A DNA stretch of 64,000 nt from Hemibagrus wyckioides (GCF_019097595.1 NC_080716.1:8368640-8432639), one strand, 5' to 3'; shown: positions 1 to 10,700, counted from the first letter of the stretch. Notes: a model not told the origin generated them from the sequence alone. Made by a program: numbers and translations.

Positions 1-230
1 TGAGTGTCTGAGAAATTACAAGCTTCTTACAGATTTCTTTTTTTAATGCTAAAGTCAGCCCTGTTCTGTTGTTTATGTCCATAATAGGTAAACATTTCTG
101 TGTCAGAGTTTCATACAGTTAGAGGATGAACTGATTTACATGAGAGCATTGTGTATAACATGCCCCATACAGGAAGTATTTATATTTATACATTTTTTAT
201 ACTGTGTAGTAATTATACTTTGTTTATCAG

Positions 231-470
231 GGAGAAAGAGTTACTGAAGGAGAAGAGCGAAAAAGACTTAGTTACTTTTCCCCGAACAAAAGGTACAAAC
301 CTTTGCATAGTAAACTTTCATATTTAAGCAATGCAAATGTTTTAAAGTCTTTGTAATTGCCTAATGTTTCTAAGCTCTAATTATTACTCATGTATTGTTT
401 AATGCTTCGAAGAAAAGCAGACTTTTACCAGAAGCTCTTTTAGAAAAGCTGGGGAACAATAGTCTGTTTC
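231..470 (+). pseudogene. nol7: NOL7-like, two truncated exons (copy A)
   Basis: Resembles nucleolar protein 7, a small basic nucleolar/ribosome-biogenesis protein. The first exon (231-292) lies between tttatcag and gtacaa. In the better copy C it encodes EKELLKEK followed by a basic stretch and FQEQK, matching the KEKRxxREELFxEQKK helix of NOL7. The next exon, after an AG near 408, reads KSRLLPEALLEKL, like the NOL7 LLPD-x-LEKL segment. Reading then runs into purine-rich, tRNA-flank-derived DNA, so the rest of the gene is missing. In copy A the first exon also carries indels (SEKDLVTF instead of the basic run). Family call from remembered motifs; truncation seen by comparison with the continuation at 31660-31706. 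Confidence 0.65.
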
Positions 471-900
471 GGGTGGGGAAGAAAGGAAAAAAATGGGGAA
501 GAAGGGGAAAGAGAGAAAAAGAGAAAAAAAGAGAAGAAAATGTGCGTTTTTACAAACAAATCAGAAAAAATTCAAGTCCCCCTCCCATCCACACTGATCC
601 GGCTCGAATCCCACCTCAGACAAGGATTAAATATTGCATTTTGTTTAGAAATGGCAACTGTTAGTCTACAGAAACAGTCCTGCTGTCAAAATGAGTCAAG
701 TTCTAAGTCCGGTGTAGTTAGCTGACTTCAATTATTTAATTATCTGCAAAATATGACCTACTGTTAGAAATATTGTCTGACACACACCATAACAATATAC
801 ATAAGTGATGAATTATTATAAGATACTAACAAAGTATAGAAATCTATAAACGAAAAACTACCAATATTTATATTATTAAGTATAGATTTAATAATATAAA
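452..900 (+). repeat. Direct repeat, left copy
   Basis: The stretch starting gctggggaacaatagtctg, through a purine-rich tract, a CCCCCTCCCATCC motif and the AT-rich tail ending near 870-900, is repeated at about 4048-4600 in the same orientation. The two copies bracket the Tc1/LINE/tRNA block. Confidence 0.75.
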
Positions 901-969
901 TAAAAAAAAAGTTAAGGATATTTGGCTTTCGGGTGAAATTTCAGGATGCACCTAAAATGCACTATAACC

Positions 970-1990
970 TTTACAGGTGAACTTAATTTGACCTTCTCTA
1001 CACTTTTGAATGCACATGTCCAACTGTTCAGTGTTTCAGTACTTTTTGCATAACTTGCTGTTTTCTAACAAGATGCTTAATGGCAAAATTCACAACTGGT
1101 GTTTGATCCATGAATCGACCAATACATTTTCTGGTTCAATTAGAATTGGTATTTAAACAGTCCTCTTCATCATGCTGTTCACATTTTGACATCATGAGAC
1201 ACCAAGACCATACCTAACAATTGATCAACAGTACCTCACCATTGCGAGGCTTCAGACAGGATGTTCTCAGAGGGAAGTGGCCACTGAGCTTAGAGTGTCA
1301 CAGAGTGTCATCAGCAGGTTGCGAAAGAGATACAGAGAGACTGGAAGAGTCACAGAAAGGCATAGAAGTGGACGTCCTTTGGCCACATCCCGCGTTGATG
1401 ACCGCTTCATTGTGAACAGTGCCCTGCGGTACCGGATGATGAATGCCACTCAACTCCAGGCACATTTAAGGGAGATGAGAGGCACCCAAGTGTCATGTCA
1501 GACCATTTGAAACCGTTTACATCAATGTGTTCTGTGTGCTAGACGACCTGCAAAGGGTACCTGACCACACCACCAGGCACAGGCGTCGGGCCAGGGAGCT
1601 TTTACGCTGGATGAGGGACCAGTGGACCTCAGTGCTGTTCTCTGATGAAAGTCAATTCACGTTGAGCAGAAATGATGGCTGCCAACGATGTTGGAGACGT
1701 CAAGGAGAGCGCTATGCATCAGCCACTGTTGTGGTGGTGTTACAGTCTGGGCAGGTGTGTCTACTCAATACAGAACTACATCTTGTGAATGGTACAGTGA
1801 CAAGCCAATACTACCTGAATAACATCATTAATCCAGTTATTGTGCCCCTGCATGAACAACACAGGCCTAATTTCTTCATCATGGACGACAATCCTCCGGC
1901 TCAACGAGGTCGCATCATTAGGGAACAGCTGCTGGAGGCTGGGGTACCTCAAATGGAGTGGCCTGCACTTTCTCCAGACCTTCCAGAAAT
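970..1990 (+). mobile_element. Tc1/mariner-like transposon, transposase broken
   Basis: Carries a Tc1-type DD34E transposase reading frame in pieces. N-terminal helix-turn-helix region: VATELRVSQSVISRLRKRY then GRPLATSR (about 1270-1400). An in-frame TGA follows SCQTI near 1508. The catalytic half has WTSVLFSDESQF (first Asp, about 1630-1660), NFFIMDDNPPA (second Asp, about 1870-1890) and WPALSPDL (about 1960-1985). The sequence then switches abruptly to a LINE, so the third catalytic residue (Glu of the usual PIE motif) and the 3' inverted repeat are absent. The element cannot encode an active transposase here. The same break is present in copies B and C. Confidence 0.85.
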
Positions 1991-3040
1991 CTAACAGCAG
2001 CAGACATTCCCCTATTTACATCAACGGGTCTGAAGTTGAGCGTGTCTCCAGCTTTAAGTTCCTGGGTGTCCACATCTCTGAGGATCTGTCCTGGCATCTG
2101 AACACCTCAACTCTGGTTCGGAAGGCGCAACAGCGTCTTTACTTCCTAAGGAGACTGAAGAAAGTTCACCTATCCCCCAAGATCCTGACCAACTTTTACC
2201 GCTGCATCATTGAGAGCATCTTGACGAGCTCCATCACAGTGTGGCATGGCAGCTCCACGATGTGTGAAAAGAAATCATTGCAAAGGGTTGTGAAAACCGC
2301 CCAACGCATCATCGGCACCCAACTACCTGCCATTGGGTCTCTTCACCACAGTAGATGTCTGCGCAGAGCACACAAAATAATCAAAGACTCCTCCCACCCG
2401 AGTCACAAACTGTTCAACCTTCCATCCAGGAGGAGATACAGGTCCATCCTCACCAGAACCAGTAGGTTTAGGGCCAGTTTTTTTCCTTCAACCATAAAAC
2501 TACTGAACTCTACACTACACCGCTAGGACACTCATGTCTTTCTACACTTACCACTTTACAGTTCTGCTCCACTCTGTACATTCTGTTAATATAATATTTT
2601 TCTCTGTTAAACATTCTGTTGTACATTCTGTTATAATATAAGTTTTTCTCAGTGTGTAATATAATTAATGTACATATTGTCCATTTCATAGATTACACCT
2701 AGTATTATCTATTTGTCTCTATTTATATGAATTTACATATACTATATTTATACATACTATATAATATATGTATATTATCTGTTACTGTTGTACAAACATT
2801 GTACATAATGTACACATTTTTAGCACAATTATAATTACACCTGTCACTTTATCTACTGTAAATACTACTTGCACATACTTCTCTATGCACACTCTGACAT
2901 AGCCTTATTTATCGATGTACATATTTACATATTTATCTGCACTTGTTCATTGGCAGAATTTCTATTATTTGCACTTCTGGTAGATGCTAAACAGCATTTC
3001 ATTGCTATGTACCTGCACTCTGCAATGACAATGAAGTTGA

Positions 3041-3101
<61 letters not shown>
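1984..3101 (+). mobile_element. 5'-truncated L2/CR1-type LINE inserted in Tc1
   Basis: Encodes the C-terminal part of a non-LTR reverse transcriptase in one open frame from about 1987 to 2526. It begins at the FRKSNSS region that normally precedes the thumb, then INGSEVERVSSFKFLGVHI, a basic RRLKK segment, FYRCIIESILTSSITVW, and a C-terminal LPSRRRYRSI motif. About 500 bases of AT-rich 3' UTR end in a short-repeat tail (ATCT)n, the usual L2/CR1 3' end. No endonuclease or palm is present, so this is a dead 5'-truncated insertion. The junction with Tc1 shares a few bases (acctt); no target-site duplication was found. Confidence 0.85.
3041..3100 (+). repeat. (ATCT)15 microsatellite, LINE tail
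   Basis: Perfect ATCT tetranucleotide run directly at the LINE 3' end. The same tail is about 30 bases in copy C (41956-41987) and a longer, interrupted tract in copy B (17644-17817). Confidence 0.95.
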
Positions 3102-3173
3102 ATGCACAGGGTTTCACTTTGTCAACCAGGCGCCTCAAAAGCGATGGGCCAAAACGGGCAGATGTGAACGTTT

Positions 3174-3600
3174 GTGTGCATCGCTGCATGTCAAAGCTTT
3201 TCCGTAGGACAGAAATACCTGTTCTCGTCTAGACCTGATCGGTTAGCAGTACACCCCACATGGCTCGCCAGCTCATCACAGGGCACTGCGCAAATACATT
3301 CACGCCCTCGCTCATACCTAATAGCGATTTGTTTCAGCCTATCCACCTACTGGCGTGTCTTTTGCAGGTGAGAGGAAACCGGAGAACACCCAGTGTACAC
3401 GCACGGGGACTCCGGACAGACTGCAAACTGGTGACCCTGCAGCTGAGAGGTGGGACCTCTTTTAAGTCTTTTGAGACAGTCTGTGCAGACATTCTGTTGA
3501 TCTTAAAGCGAATTGTTTAAACTGCTGTTTCCTCAGGTGTAACTCATCCGGAATTGCCGTAAATTGCCACTAGAGGCCAATCCTGGGTGCTGCGCACAGC
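3174..3600 (+). repeat. Unclassified interspersed repeat beside tRNA genes
   Basis: Contains the phrase gtgagaggaaaccggagaac followed by cacgcacggggac and ctgcaaactggtgaccctgc, resembling the GGAGGAAACCGGAG...ACACGGGGA...TGCAAACT block common in fish interspersed repeats. It has no long reading frame. It lies between the LINE tail and tRNA-Glu in A, B and C. The assignment as a retroposed repeat is from motif memory only. Confidence 0.45.
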
Positions 3601-3629
3601 TGCACGAGGCCCACACACCTGTTTGTGTC

Positions 3630-3701
3630 TCCCTGGTGGTCTAGTGGCTAGGATTCGGCGCTCTCACCGCCGCGGCCCGGGTTCGATTCCCGGCCAGGGA
3701 A
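3630..3701 (+). tRNA. tRNA-Glu (CTC)
   Basis: A 72-base intronless tRNA gene. The acceptor arms TCCCTGG and CCAGGGA pair, with discriminator A. The D-loop is GTCTAGTGGCTAGGAT, the anticodon loop CTCTCAC gives CTC, and the T-arm carries GGTTCGATTCC, which is also box B for RNA polymerase III. No mismatch is visible in any stem, so it should be functional. An identical gene lies inverted at 41354-41425; the copy B version is degraded. Confidence 0.97.
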
Positions 3702-3784
3702 GCGAACTGTTTTTCGTGTCCGGCTAGAGCTAGCAGCTGCAAGAAGTGGGTTCACTGAAACTTCCCGGCGGCTAGTAAAAGCTG

Positions 3785-3873
3785 TCCTTCGAGCCGGATT
3801 TGAACCAGCGACCTAAGGATGTCCATTTATAAGCACCTACAGTCCTCCGCTCTACCAGCTGAGCTATCGAAGG
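3785..3873 (-). tRNA. tRNA-Tyr (GTA) with intron
   Basis: Read on the minus strand: CCTTCGATAGCTCAGCTGGT, then GGACTGTAG with anticodon GTA, a 16-base intron just after the anticodon (gtgcttataaatggac), then ATCCTTAGG, a T-arm with GGTTCAAATCC, and CTCGAAGGA. Total length 89 bases, i.e. a 73-base mature tRNA plus intron as in vertebrate tRNA-Tyr. It points away from tRNA-Glu across an 83-base spacer. The same gene is at 41182-41270. Confidence 0.97.
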
Positions 3874-4019
3874 GCGGGCGCAGGGCCGTCTTTGGGCAGC
3901 GACCTGGCAAACAGGACCCCTGGCGATTTTGTCTGTTACGAGCCATGTAGTGCAGCGGTTTCAGGGGCACTAGGCCAGATTTACTGGGGCCTATAAATGT
4001 GCTTGTCGATGTTGGACCC

Positions 4020-4600
4020 TTCTCTCCGCTCTACCAGCTGTGCCGAAGCTGGGGAACCATAGTCTGTTTCGGGTGGGGAAGAAAGGAAAAAAATGGGAAA
4101 GGAGGGGAAGGAAGAAAAAAGAGAAGAAAAGAGAAAAAAGAGAAGAAGAGAAAGAAAGGAAGAAAGCAAAGGAGAGACAGAGTGCCACGTGTGATTCATA
4201 TGCACCTGTTTTGTAATTTTTTTAAAAATATGTGCTAAAAATAAGTCCCCCTCCCATCCACATCGACCCAGACCGACCGAATCCCACTTCAGACAAGGAT
4301 TAAATTAATTAATATAATTTAATTCAGTTTAGAAATGGCAACTGTTAGTCTACAGAAACCTTCCTGCTGTCAAAATGAGTCAAGTTCTAACTCCTGTGTA
4401 GTTAGTTGACTTTGATTATTTAATTATCTGTAAAATATGGCTCAGTACGTACTGTTAGAAATATTGTCTTTTTTTATTTTACATAGATAAGAATACAGCA
4501 CAAGACACACACCATAACAATATACATAAGTGATAAATTATTATAAAATACTAACAAAGTATAGAAATCTATGAACAAAAAACTACCAATATTTATATTA
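4020..4600 (+). repeat. Direct repeat, right copy, with tRNA-Tyr fragment
   Basis: At 4022-4048 the sequence tccgctctaccagctg repeats the 5' half of the neighbouring tRNA-Tyr (reverse orientation) and then degenerates. From about 4048 (gctggggaaccatagtctg) it repeats 452-900: purine-rich tract, CCCCCTCCCATCC, and an AT-rich tail. Purine-rich reading frames here (Lys/Glu/Arg runs) are composition artefacts. Confidence 0.7.
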
Positions 4601-4659
4601 TTAAATATATATGTTGAAGCACACACCTAAATAAACTTATAATGATAAAACAAAGAATA

Positions 4660-4880
4660 CATTCAAGTCAGGTCAAGAATCTTTTATTGTCCTTTTGACC
4701 ACATATAGCTGATGCAGTACACAGTGAAATGAGACCACGTTCCTCCAGGACCCTGGTGCTACATAAACAACATAACATAATTACAAAACACAGAGCTAAG
4801 GACGGAAAGTAAGCTGTCCTAGCTTCATAAAGTACATTGTGTGCAACTTGGTGCTAACAGTGCAAGACAAAAGACAGTGC
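4660..4880 (-). mobile_element. LINE 3' end fragment
   Basis: On the minus strand it reads gcaccagggtcctggaggaa, tctcatttcactgtgtactg, tcagctatatgtggtc, then acaataaaagattcttgacc. This AATAAA-plus-short-repeat ending is typical of fish L2-type LINE 3' UTRs. No coding part was found. The same segment is at about 19510-19760 (copy B) and about 40180-40405 (copy C, plus strand). Confidence 0.6.
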
Positions 4881-5106
4881 AAAGAGATAATACAGTACGT
4901 ATAGCAGCAGTTGAATAATGAGCAAATACAATTCAAATAATACATTATTTAATACATGTACCCTAATAATAAATACAAGTGACAAATTATAAAATAGCAA
5001 TATATTAAACTATAAACAAAACAGAAAAATACTATTTAAACATCAAATGTTGAAATATAAAATACATGTAACTTTGTAAGAATACAAGCACTATATGCAA
5101 CATAAT

Positions 5107-5469
5107 CTATATTTTCTTTATTTTTTTGAGCAACTGCTGTTTCGTCTCTGTCACTGGACAATAAATTCTGGCCTTGTCCTGGCTATGTCCAGTTGCTGAT
5201 GTCCTAGAACGACCACACTTTCTGCAAGTGTCAGCCTTCACTTAATGTATGCACGTGGTTGACATGGCACAGGTGGTTGAAATGCTGTTGGAGGAACACG
5301 GCTTGGTTGATGGACCATCACGTAGGGTGGAGTGCTGCTGGGCTGGGGAGTGCTGGTTGCTGAGGCTCCAGGGTCCATGTCCAGGGTCCGAATGTGGGTT
5401 CGGTGTGGGGACCATGCTTGATAAAAGTGCTGGGCTCGATGGAAACAGCACCAGCTTGCGCCAGTATGA
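5107..5469 (-). CDS. Pro/Ser/Thr-rich reading frame ending in a CxxC segment (copy A)
   Basis: Not confidently recognised. On the minus strand an exon-like stretch follows an acceptor (ttttag) at about 5470. One frame is rich in Pro, Ser and Thr for some 70 codons. A second frame ends with CRKCGRSRTSATGHS and IYCPVTETKQQLLKKIKKI before a TAG at 5107. The C-x2-C...H...C pattern resembles a short zinc-binding tail found in fish transposon-associated proteins. The two open parts are in different frames, so the exon is broken or contains another junction. Copies: about 20000-20415 (B) and 39602-39955 (C). It could be transposon debris rather than a host gene. Confidence 0.35.
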
Positions 5470-5577
5470 CTAAAACATGATGAAAAAAATATACATTAAC
5501 AGTCTACATATATGGCAGTAAAATTTAAGCAGTGGGTAAAGAGTTTAGGTGAGATATTTCAGATGTAATATACTGAG

Positions 5578-5669
5578 ATGAATAATACCAGTACACTATG
5601 ATGAATAATACCAGTACACTATGATGAATAATACCAGTACACTATGATGAATAATACCAGTACACTATG
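5578..5669 (+). repeat. 23-bp minisatellite, 4 units
   Basis: Four perfect tandem copies of a 23-base unit (atgaataataccagtacact plus atg). Copy C has two units at 39448-39493; copy B has a degraded version at about 20531-20632. Confidence 0.95.
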
Positions 5670-6045
5670 ATGTATAATTTTTTTGTTTATTTATAACACT
5701 TATCAATACATGATACACATCGAGGCATGGATTTAAACAAAAAACAGCTCTTACCTGGGGCGGTATAATGTTCCACATCCTCCTAAAAATTAAGGTTACT
5801 CACAGCACATGATTATAATACTCCAAAAGTTATTTCAAAAATGATCTATTATCTATAAAGCTATTGCAAAAAATTATCGAATAATAAACACAAACTAAAG
5901 TTAAAATATGAAGTCTAAACGAACCAGCGTGTGCGCTCTGCTTAAATGTCAGTTTAAAGACGATACGAATTAAAAAAAACAAACCTCTTCACTCACTCTA
6001 GCTGACGCAATCACACTAATAATAATAATGATAAATAGTGACGAT

Positions 6046-6075
6046 AACAAGACTAACAATAATAATAATAATAAC

Positions 6076-6114
<39 letters not shown>

Positions 6115-6123
6115 CATCATCAT
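6046..6123 (+). repeat. (AAT)n / (CAT)n microsatellite
   Basis: AAT trinucleotide run interrupted by AAC, followed by catcatcatcatc. It produces an artefactual poly-Asn reading frame. Copy D begins at this point in the cassette (about 54215), so the microsatellite coincides with a duplication breakpoint. Confidence 0.9.
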
Positions 6124-6144
6124 CATCTCCGTGACCCTAATGCG

Positions 6145-6187
6145 CACGTGGGGTCGCATCTCTTCATCTTTGACGTCATCTGCGTCA
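6145..6187 (+). promoter_or_regulatory. CRE / E-box promoter of the 19-exon gene, copy A
   Basis: A CACGTG E-box (6145-6150) is followed by a full palindromic CRE, TGACGTCA (6171-6178), and a CRE-like TGCGTCA (6181-6187). A TATTTAA stretch near 6212 and gtctccatggtgatgac follow. The block is about 220 bases upstream of the start codon. It is unchanged at 54287-54329 and 38930-38972 (inverted), but the CRE is mutated to TGGCGTCA in copy B. Function is inferred from the motifs and their retention. Confidence 0.6.
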
Positions 6188-6565
6188 TCGCTGCTCTAGA
6201 GTGGTTTATTTGTATTTAAACTGTCTCCATGGTGATGACGCGTTCATCGAGTAGTTTCAAGTCAAAACCTGCATTGAGTTTCTGCGTGGCAACAGATAAA
6301 CATCGTCTCCATCACCACAACTCTACAGATCTACAACTCTACAAGTCAACTCTACAAGTCAACTCTACAATCAGCGACTTTCAACGAAGGACTTCTGACC
6401 ACACCATGTCTATCCGAGGATTTCTTCAGGGACTGAAGAACTGGACTCTGGGTGAGATCGCCTGTGCTGCGGGTCTGGTCACTCTGTCTGCCGGTGCGGG
6501 ATACTTCATTTACCGCAGCCTCCGGACAGAAAGAGCTCCTCCTGACCACACTGAGCTTCCTCAAG

Positions 6566-7607
6566 GTAGGAGGAGCTTTATCCTACCTCGTGATTTTATT
6601 GTCTCACTGATTTTACAATGAATCCAGTAGAAGGTACAGTGTTACAGTCTAATGTTATGTAGCTAACAAGCGACCTCATCTACTGCTAACAATTAGCCTC
6701 ATGCTAGTTATCGTGCTAGCGAACTTGGCTACTGGTTTAAATTACACAATAAAGTCCTTAAACTTGGTTCAAGAATGTATTTTATTTCTACAATGAATTA
6801 TTTACCCTGTTAGTAGGTCACTTTTAACAGCCCTGGCTACTGGTTTTACACTAAATCATGCTTAGCCTTGTGATTCTCCAGCTAGCGCGCTAACAGACTT
6901 TAGCCGATTTTTAGCGATTTAAATGACACTGTAATAGTTGGACTTATCATATCTACAACTTATCATATTCTCAAGCTCTAGAGAACCTGTCTATTTGTTG
7001 TAATTATTACGCAATTAATTGGTAAATATAATATAAATATAATGTTTAGCCTAATGTTAGTTAAGCTGCTAGCGAACTTGGCTGTTGGTTTAAAGACACT
7101 AAAATCCTGAACCGAGTTGATGAGCTTGAACAACGAGAATTTCATTTATTTCTACAATATAATATTCATCCCCATTAAAAAGTGACTTTTAACAACCCTG
7201 ACTACTGGTTTTACACTAAATCATGTTTAGACTACTGATTAATCAGCTCTCCTAAAGGGCTTGGTTACAGGTGTATGTTATCTACCTAGAGAACTTCACT
7301 AATCATTTTATTTACACAATATCATAGTGAGTATGAAGCTAGTTAGCTTGATGAACTCAGTTTTAATAATTACACAGTATAATATTTGTATAGATTTGGG
7401 TGGTGGACAGGGGCAGGAGGTTTTAGAGAGTTTAATCAGTTCACATGTACAGTGAATTTACACAATCTGATTGCTACAATTTGTCTGTTTCTTCACAAGT
7501 TAACTAATTATCAAACTTGACAGGTTATTAAGCATTAATAGGAAAGTTTGATGTTGTGTAATTGAAGAGTCAGAATTCTGAGTCCCATAAAAGTGATTTT
7601 ATTACAG
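6566..7607 (+). other. Intron 1 with an internal direct repeat
   Basis: The longest intron of the gene (1042 bases). Two related stretches (about 6655-6960 and about 7040-7240) share aacttggctactggtttaaa, acaatgaattattt-like and taacagccctggctactgg-like phrases, so the intron grew by an internal duplication. No reading frame or RNA gene was seen. Confidence 0.55.
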
Positions 7608-7719
7608 AGCCTGTGGATGTGCTGGGGGAATCAGTAGGTACTCCCTCTGTCCTCCAGGTATGTGTCTGATAAATAGTAATATTTAGCTTCATTTGAAACC
7701 TGTAGGTCACTTTTGTCTA

Positions 7720-7728
7720 AGTGTGTGT

Positions 7729-7771
<43 letters not shown>
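7720..7771 (+). repeat. (GT)n microsatellite abutting exon 3 acceptor
   Basis: A GT dinucleotide run ending about 10 bases before the gcacgttaag acceptor of exon 3. Tract length differs between copies: about 24 bases at 22775 (B), about 30 at 37380 (C, as CA) and about 33 at 55851 (D). Confidence 0.95.
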
Positions 7772-7772
<1 letters not shown>

Positions 7773-10700
7773 ACGTTAAGGTCGTTGAGCCAAACCTGCT
7801 GCTGCTGCCCCCCGAACCTCAGGACGAACCTTCAGCTGTCATTCTGGTAAACAAATCATTCATTTATTTACTAAAACCAATCAATAGATTTTAATAGAAG
7901 GTTGTGTTTACTGTAAAGAATGTTAGTATGAATCTGATTTGATAAGAAGCACTTATGATCTTCATGCTCTCCATTTCACAGCCGCTCGATGCTGATGAGC
8001 CGAACAACGCCTGCCGCGATGTCCAGTGCGTGTCTGCAGACTCCTCCCTCTCCCAGTCTGGGGTATTCTACAGTGCTGCAGCTGAGATACAAACACATAA
8101 ACACCCTTCTTTACAAGTTCTAATGTTTAGTTTTGTTTCTCTATTTCTAGCCAGTGGACATTAGAAGAGACATAGCTGGAATAATAAGAGGTCCAGAGAG
8201 TCGGCTCTACTGCTTTGACACAGCAGAGACATGCTGCTTGACTCGCGAGGTAATCACAGTCTTTATTACTCTGGTGAAGGGAATGGACATTTTTAAATTG
8301 ACATGGTTTTTAGCATTTTGTTGAAATGTGGATCTTGAATTTATCTGATTGTCATTTGCAGGGATTCCCTTATTATACCAGCTATGAGGGTAGATTCACT
8401 GGCATTCAGGTAAGGGACTATTCATTGTGGCATTGTAAAATTATGGTAATTGCGGTGACTAATTTTGTTTGTGTGTTTTAAGGTTGTTGAGCCAACTGTT
8501 CAGCTGCTGCCTACTGAAGAAGACCAAGACCCTTCACCTGTTTTTCTGGTAACCAGAGCTTTAAGGAAAGCTATAGAATATTAGTATGACGCTGCTATGA
8601 TCAGAAGCATTCACGATCTTCCTGCTTTACTTTTCACAGCCACTCGATGCTGGTGAGCTGATCAGCGCCCACCGAAACATACAGTTCCTCTCTTCAGACC
8701 CCTCCATCTCCCAGTTTAAGGTATTCTACAGTGCAGCAACTGAGATACAAACACACAAACACCCTTCTTTACAAGTTCTGATGTCTAGTTTTGTTTCTCT
8801 ATTTCCAGTCAGTGGACATAAAGTCCTACTTCTTGGGGATGATAAGGGGCCCACAGAGTCGTCTGTGTTGGTTTAAAACCACCCACGACACACTGCTTGA
8901 CTCACCTGGTAATCACAGACTTGATTATTCTGAGGAAGAGAATTGACCTTGATGATTATTAGATGCTCACGTTTGTGAAATAGATCTTGAGTTCCAGCTA
9001 TTTGTCATTTGCAGGGATTCCCTTATCACACCACCATAGAGGATTGTTTCTCTGGCATACAGGTAAGGGATTATTCGTTGTGGCATTAGGAAACTTTTTG
9101 CTAATTGCAGTGACTAATTGTGTTCACTTTAAATTGTTCTTTTAAGTCTGAATCTGGGAGGGTTACAGAGTTCATCTCCTGTAACCGAGTGGAGACATCG
9201 TTCATCGTGCCACATTATAACACGGTAAATTTATTGCACTGTCATGAAGTGTATATTGTAGCTAGTAACTTTTGGAATTTTGTCAGATGTACTTTTATTT
9301 GTCTGCAGTGACAATATATTTTTTTATTCAGCACAAATCCGTTAAAACGGTAACCTGCGATTACCTGTATGTGGCTGGAGATGGGCAGCTGTACACCTCC
9401 ACCTGGGAGTATGACCAGAACGACTCTGAGGTAATTCCGAGCTTCAGATCTGATGTGTATCTACATATGTTGCTATTCCCCTGATTCGGATGCTGTAAAA
9501 CTTACTGTGTGAGTTTTAATGATTTAATGATTTGGATTGCAGGAGAATGAGGAGGAGGTGGAGATGGAGGTGCCCTTTATTTGGTACGATCCTATTCACT
9601 GTTTATTGATGTAATAGTGTATTGTATGTTTAACACACACTAAGCATTTACATCTCTTCTTCCTTAGCTGCCATCTCTTAGAAAGAGGGGTGACTGACAT
9701 CGGCCTGAAGGTGCCCGCTGTCCGTGAGGCGTTCGCTGTGAGTAAAACCTTTCTTCAGCTGCTGTTATTGTGCAGGTAAAGTCCACTCTGCTTTAACGTA
9801 TATTGTGTGCTGTCTTATATTCAGACTTTGCTTGCCAGCATCCACATCCAGGACTTCTTGTTCATGGTGGGAAAAAGGATTGTCATGCGACTGGCAGCAG
9901 CTAACAACCAGGTGACTTTAGAATGATGAAAGACTGTTTGATTTTTGTGATGAAAATCCTTTCAGTTACTCAGTCATAGCCAAAGTGAGTTACAGAGATT
10001 TTCTTGTTTGTTTGAACAGGATGTAGTTGGTGTGCAGTTGGCATACGAGGCCCTGATTCGATTCCTGAGGACGCCTTCATATCAGGATTCGATTAAAGCA
10101 GAGCTCTCCGGGCCCGATGTAAGCTAATAAACGCCTGTGTGAAATGACAGATGTTTAAACAGAAAAGATTTTGATAATATAGAAAACTGAACGTCAATAT
10201 GTGAAGCTAATTTCTTTTTGTACCTTTACTCCTCTGTGCAGGTCTACCACTACAACTTGCTGGATATTTTTTATGAGCTGATTCTCTTCGGCTTCTTTAA
10301 AAATGGCTCAACACCTCAGCTAGTAAGTGTCTCATCAGGAGATTTAAGTTTCAGAACATGGTCTATTTTACCTCATTTTGATTTCCCTTATTTTTTAATC
10401 CTGATAAAACATGGCATTAATGAAGTCTGTTGTCTTTCTTTTTCTAAAGTTTAAGGGAGGATTCTTGGAGCGCCTGCTTCAGCTCATCAGCATGTGGGAT
10501 ATAGACGTGTGGGAGCCTGCAGCAGAGCTGTACTTCAAAGTGCTTATTGTAAAGTGTTCCAATATCTTCTGATGCCACGATACACAAATTCTCAGGATTG
10601 TACCTTAAACTCAGTGACACTATGTTGAATCTGTGTGTCATTTGTCAATAGGATCACCTTACACAGCTTTTTGAAGTACTGTTCACTCAGCCTCTGGAGC

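Noticed and set aside
3040..3105. Ser/Ile/Tyr/Leu-repeat reading frames through the ATCT tract (also near 17640-17820)
   Set aside because: These are translations of a microsatellite at a LINE tail; frames and lengths vary between copies.
3981..4240. Lys/Glu-rich (plus) and Phe/Ser-rich (minus) reading frames
   Set aside because: They result from a purine-rich tract duplicated at 452-600 and 4050-4170; no conservation of frame among copies.
5249..5473. Plus-strand frame opposite the CxxC exon
   Set aside because: Its opposite strand has an acceptor site, a zinc-like motif and a stop context; the plus frame shows none of these.
6028..6219. Poly-Asn reading frame
   Set aside because: It is only the AAT trinucleotide repeat read in frame, with no splice or start context.
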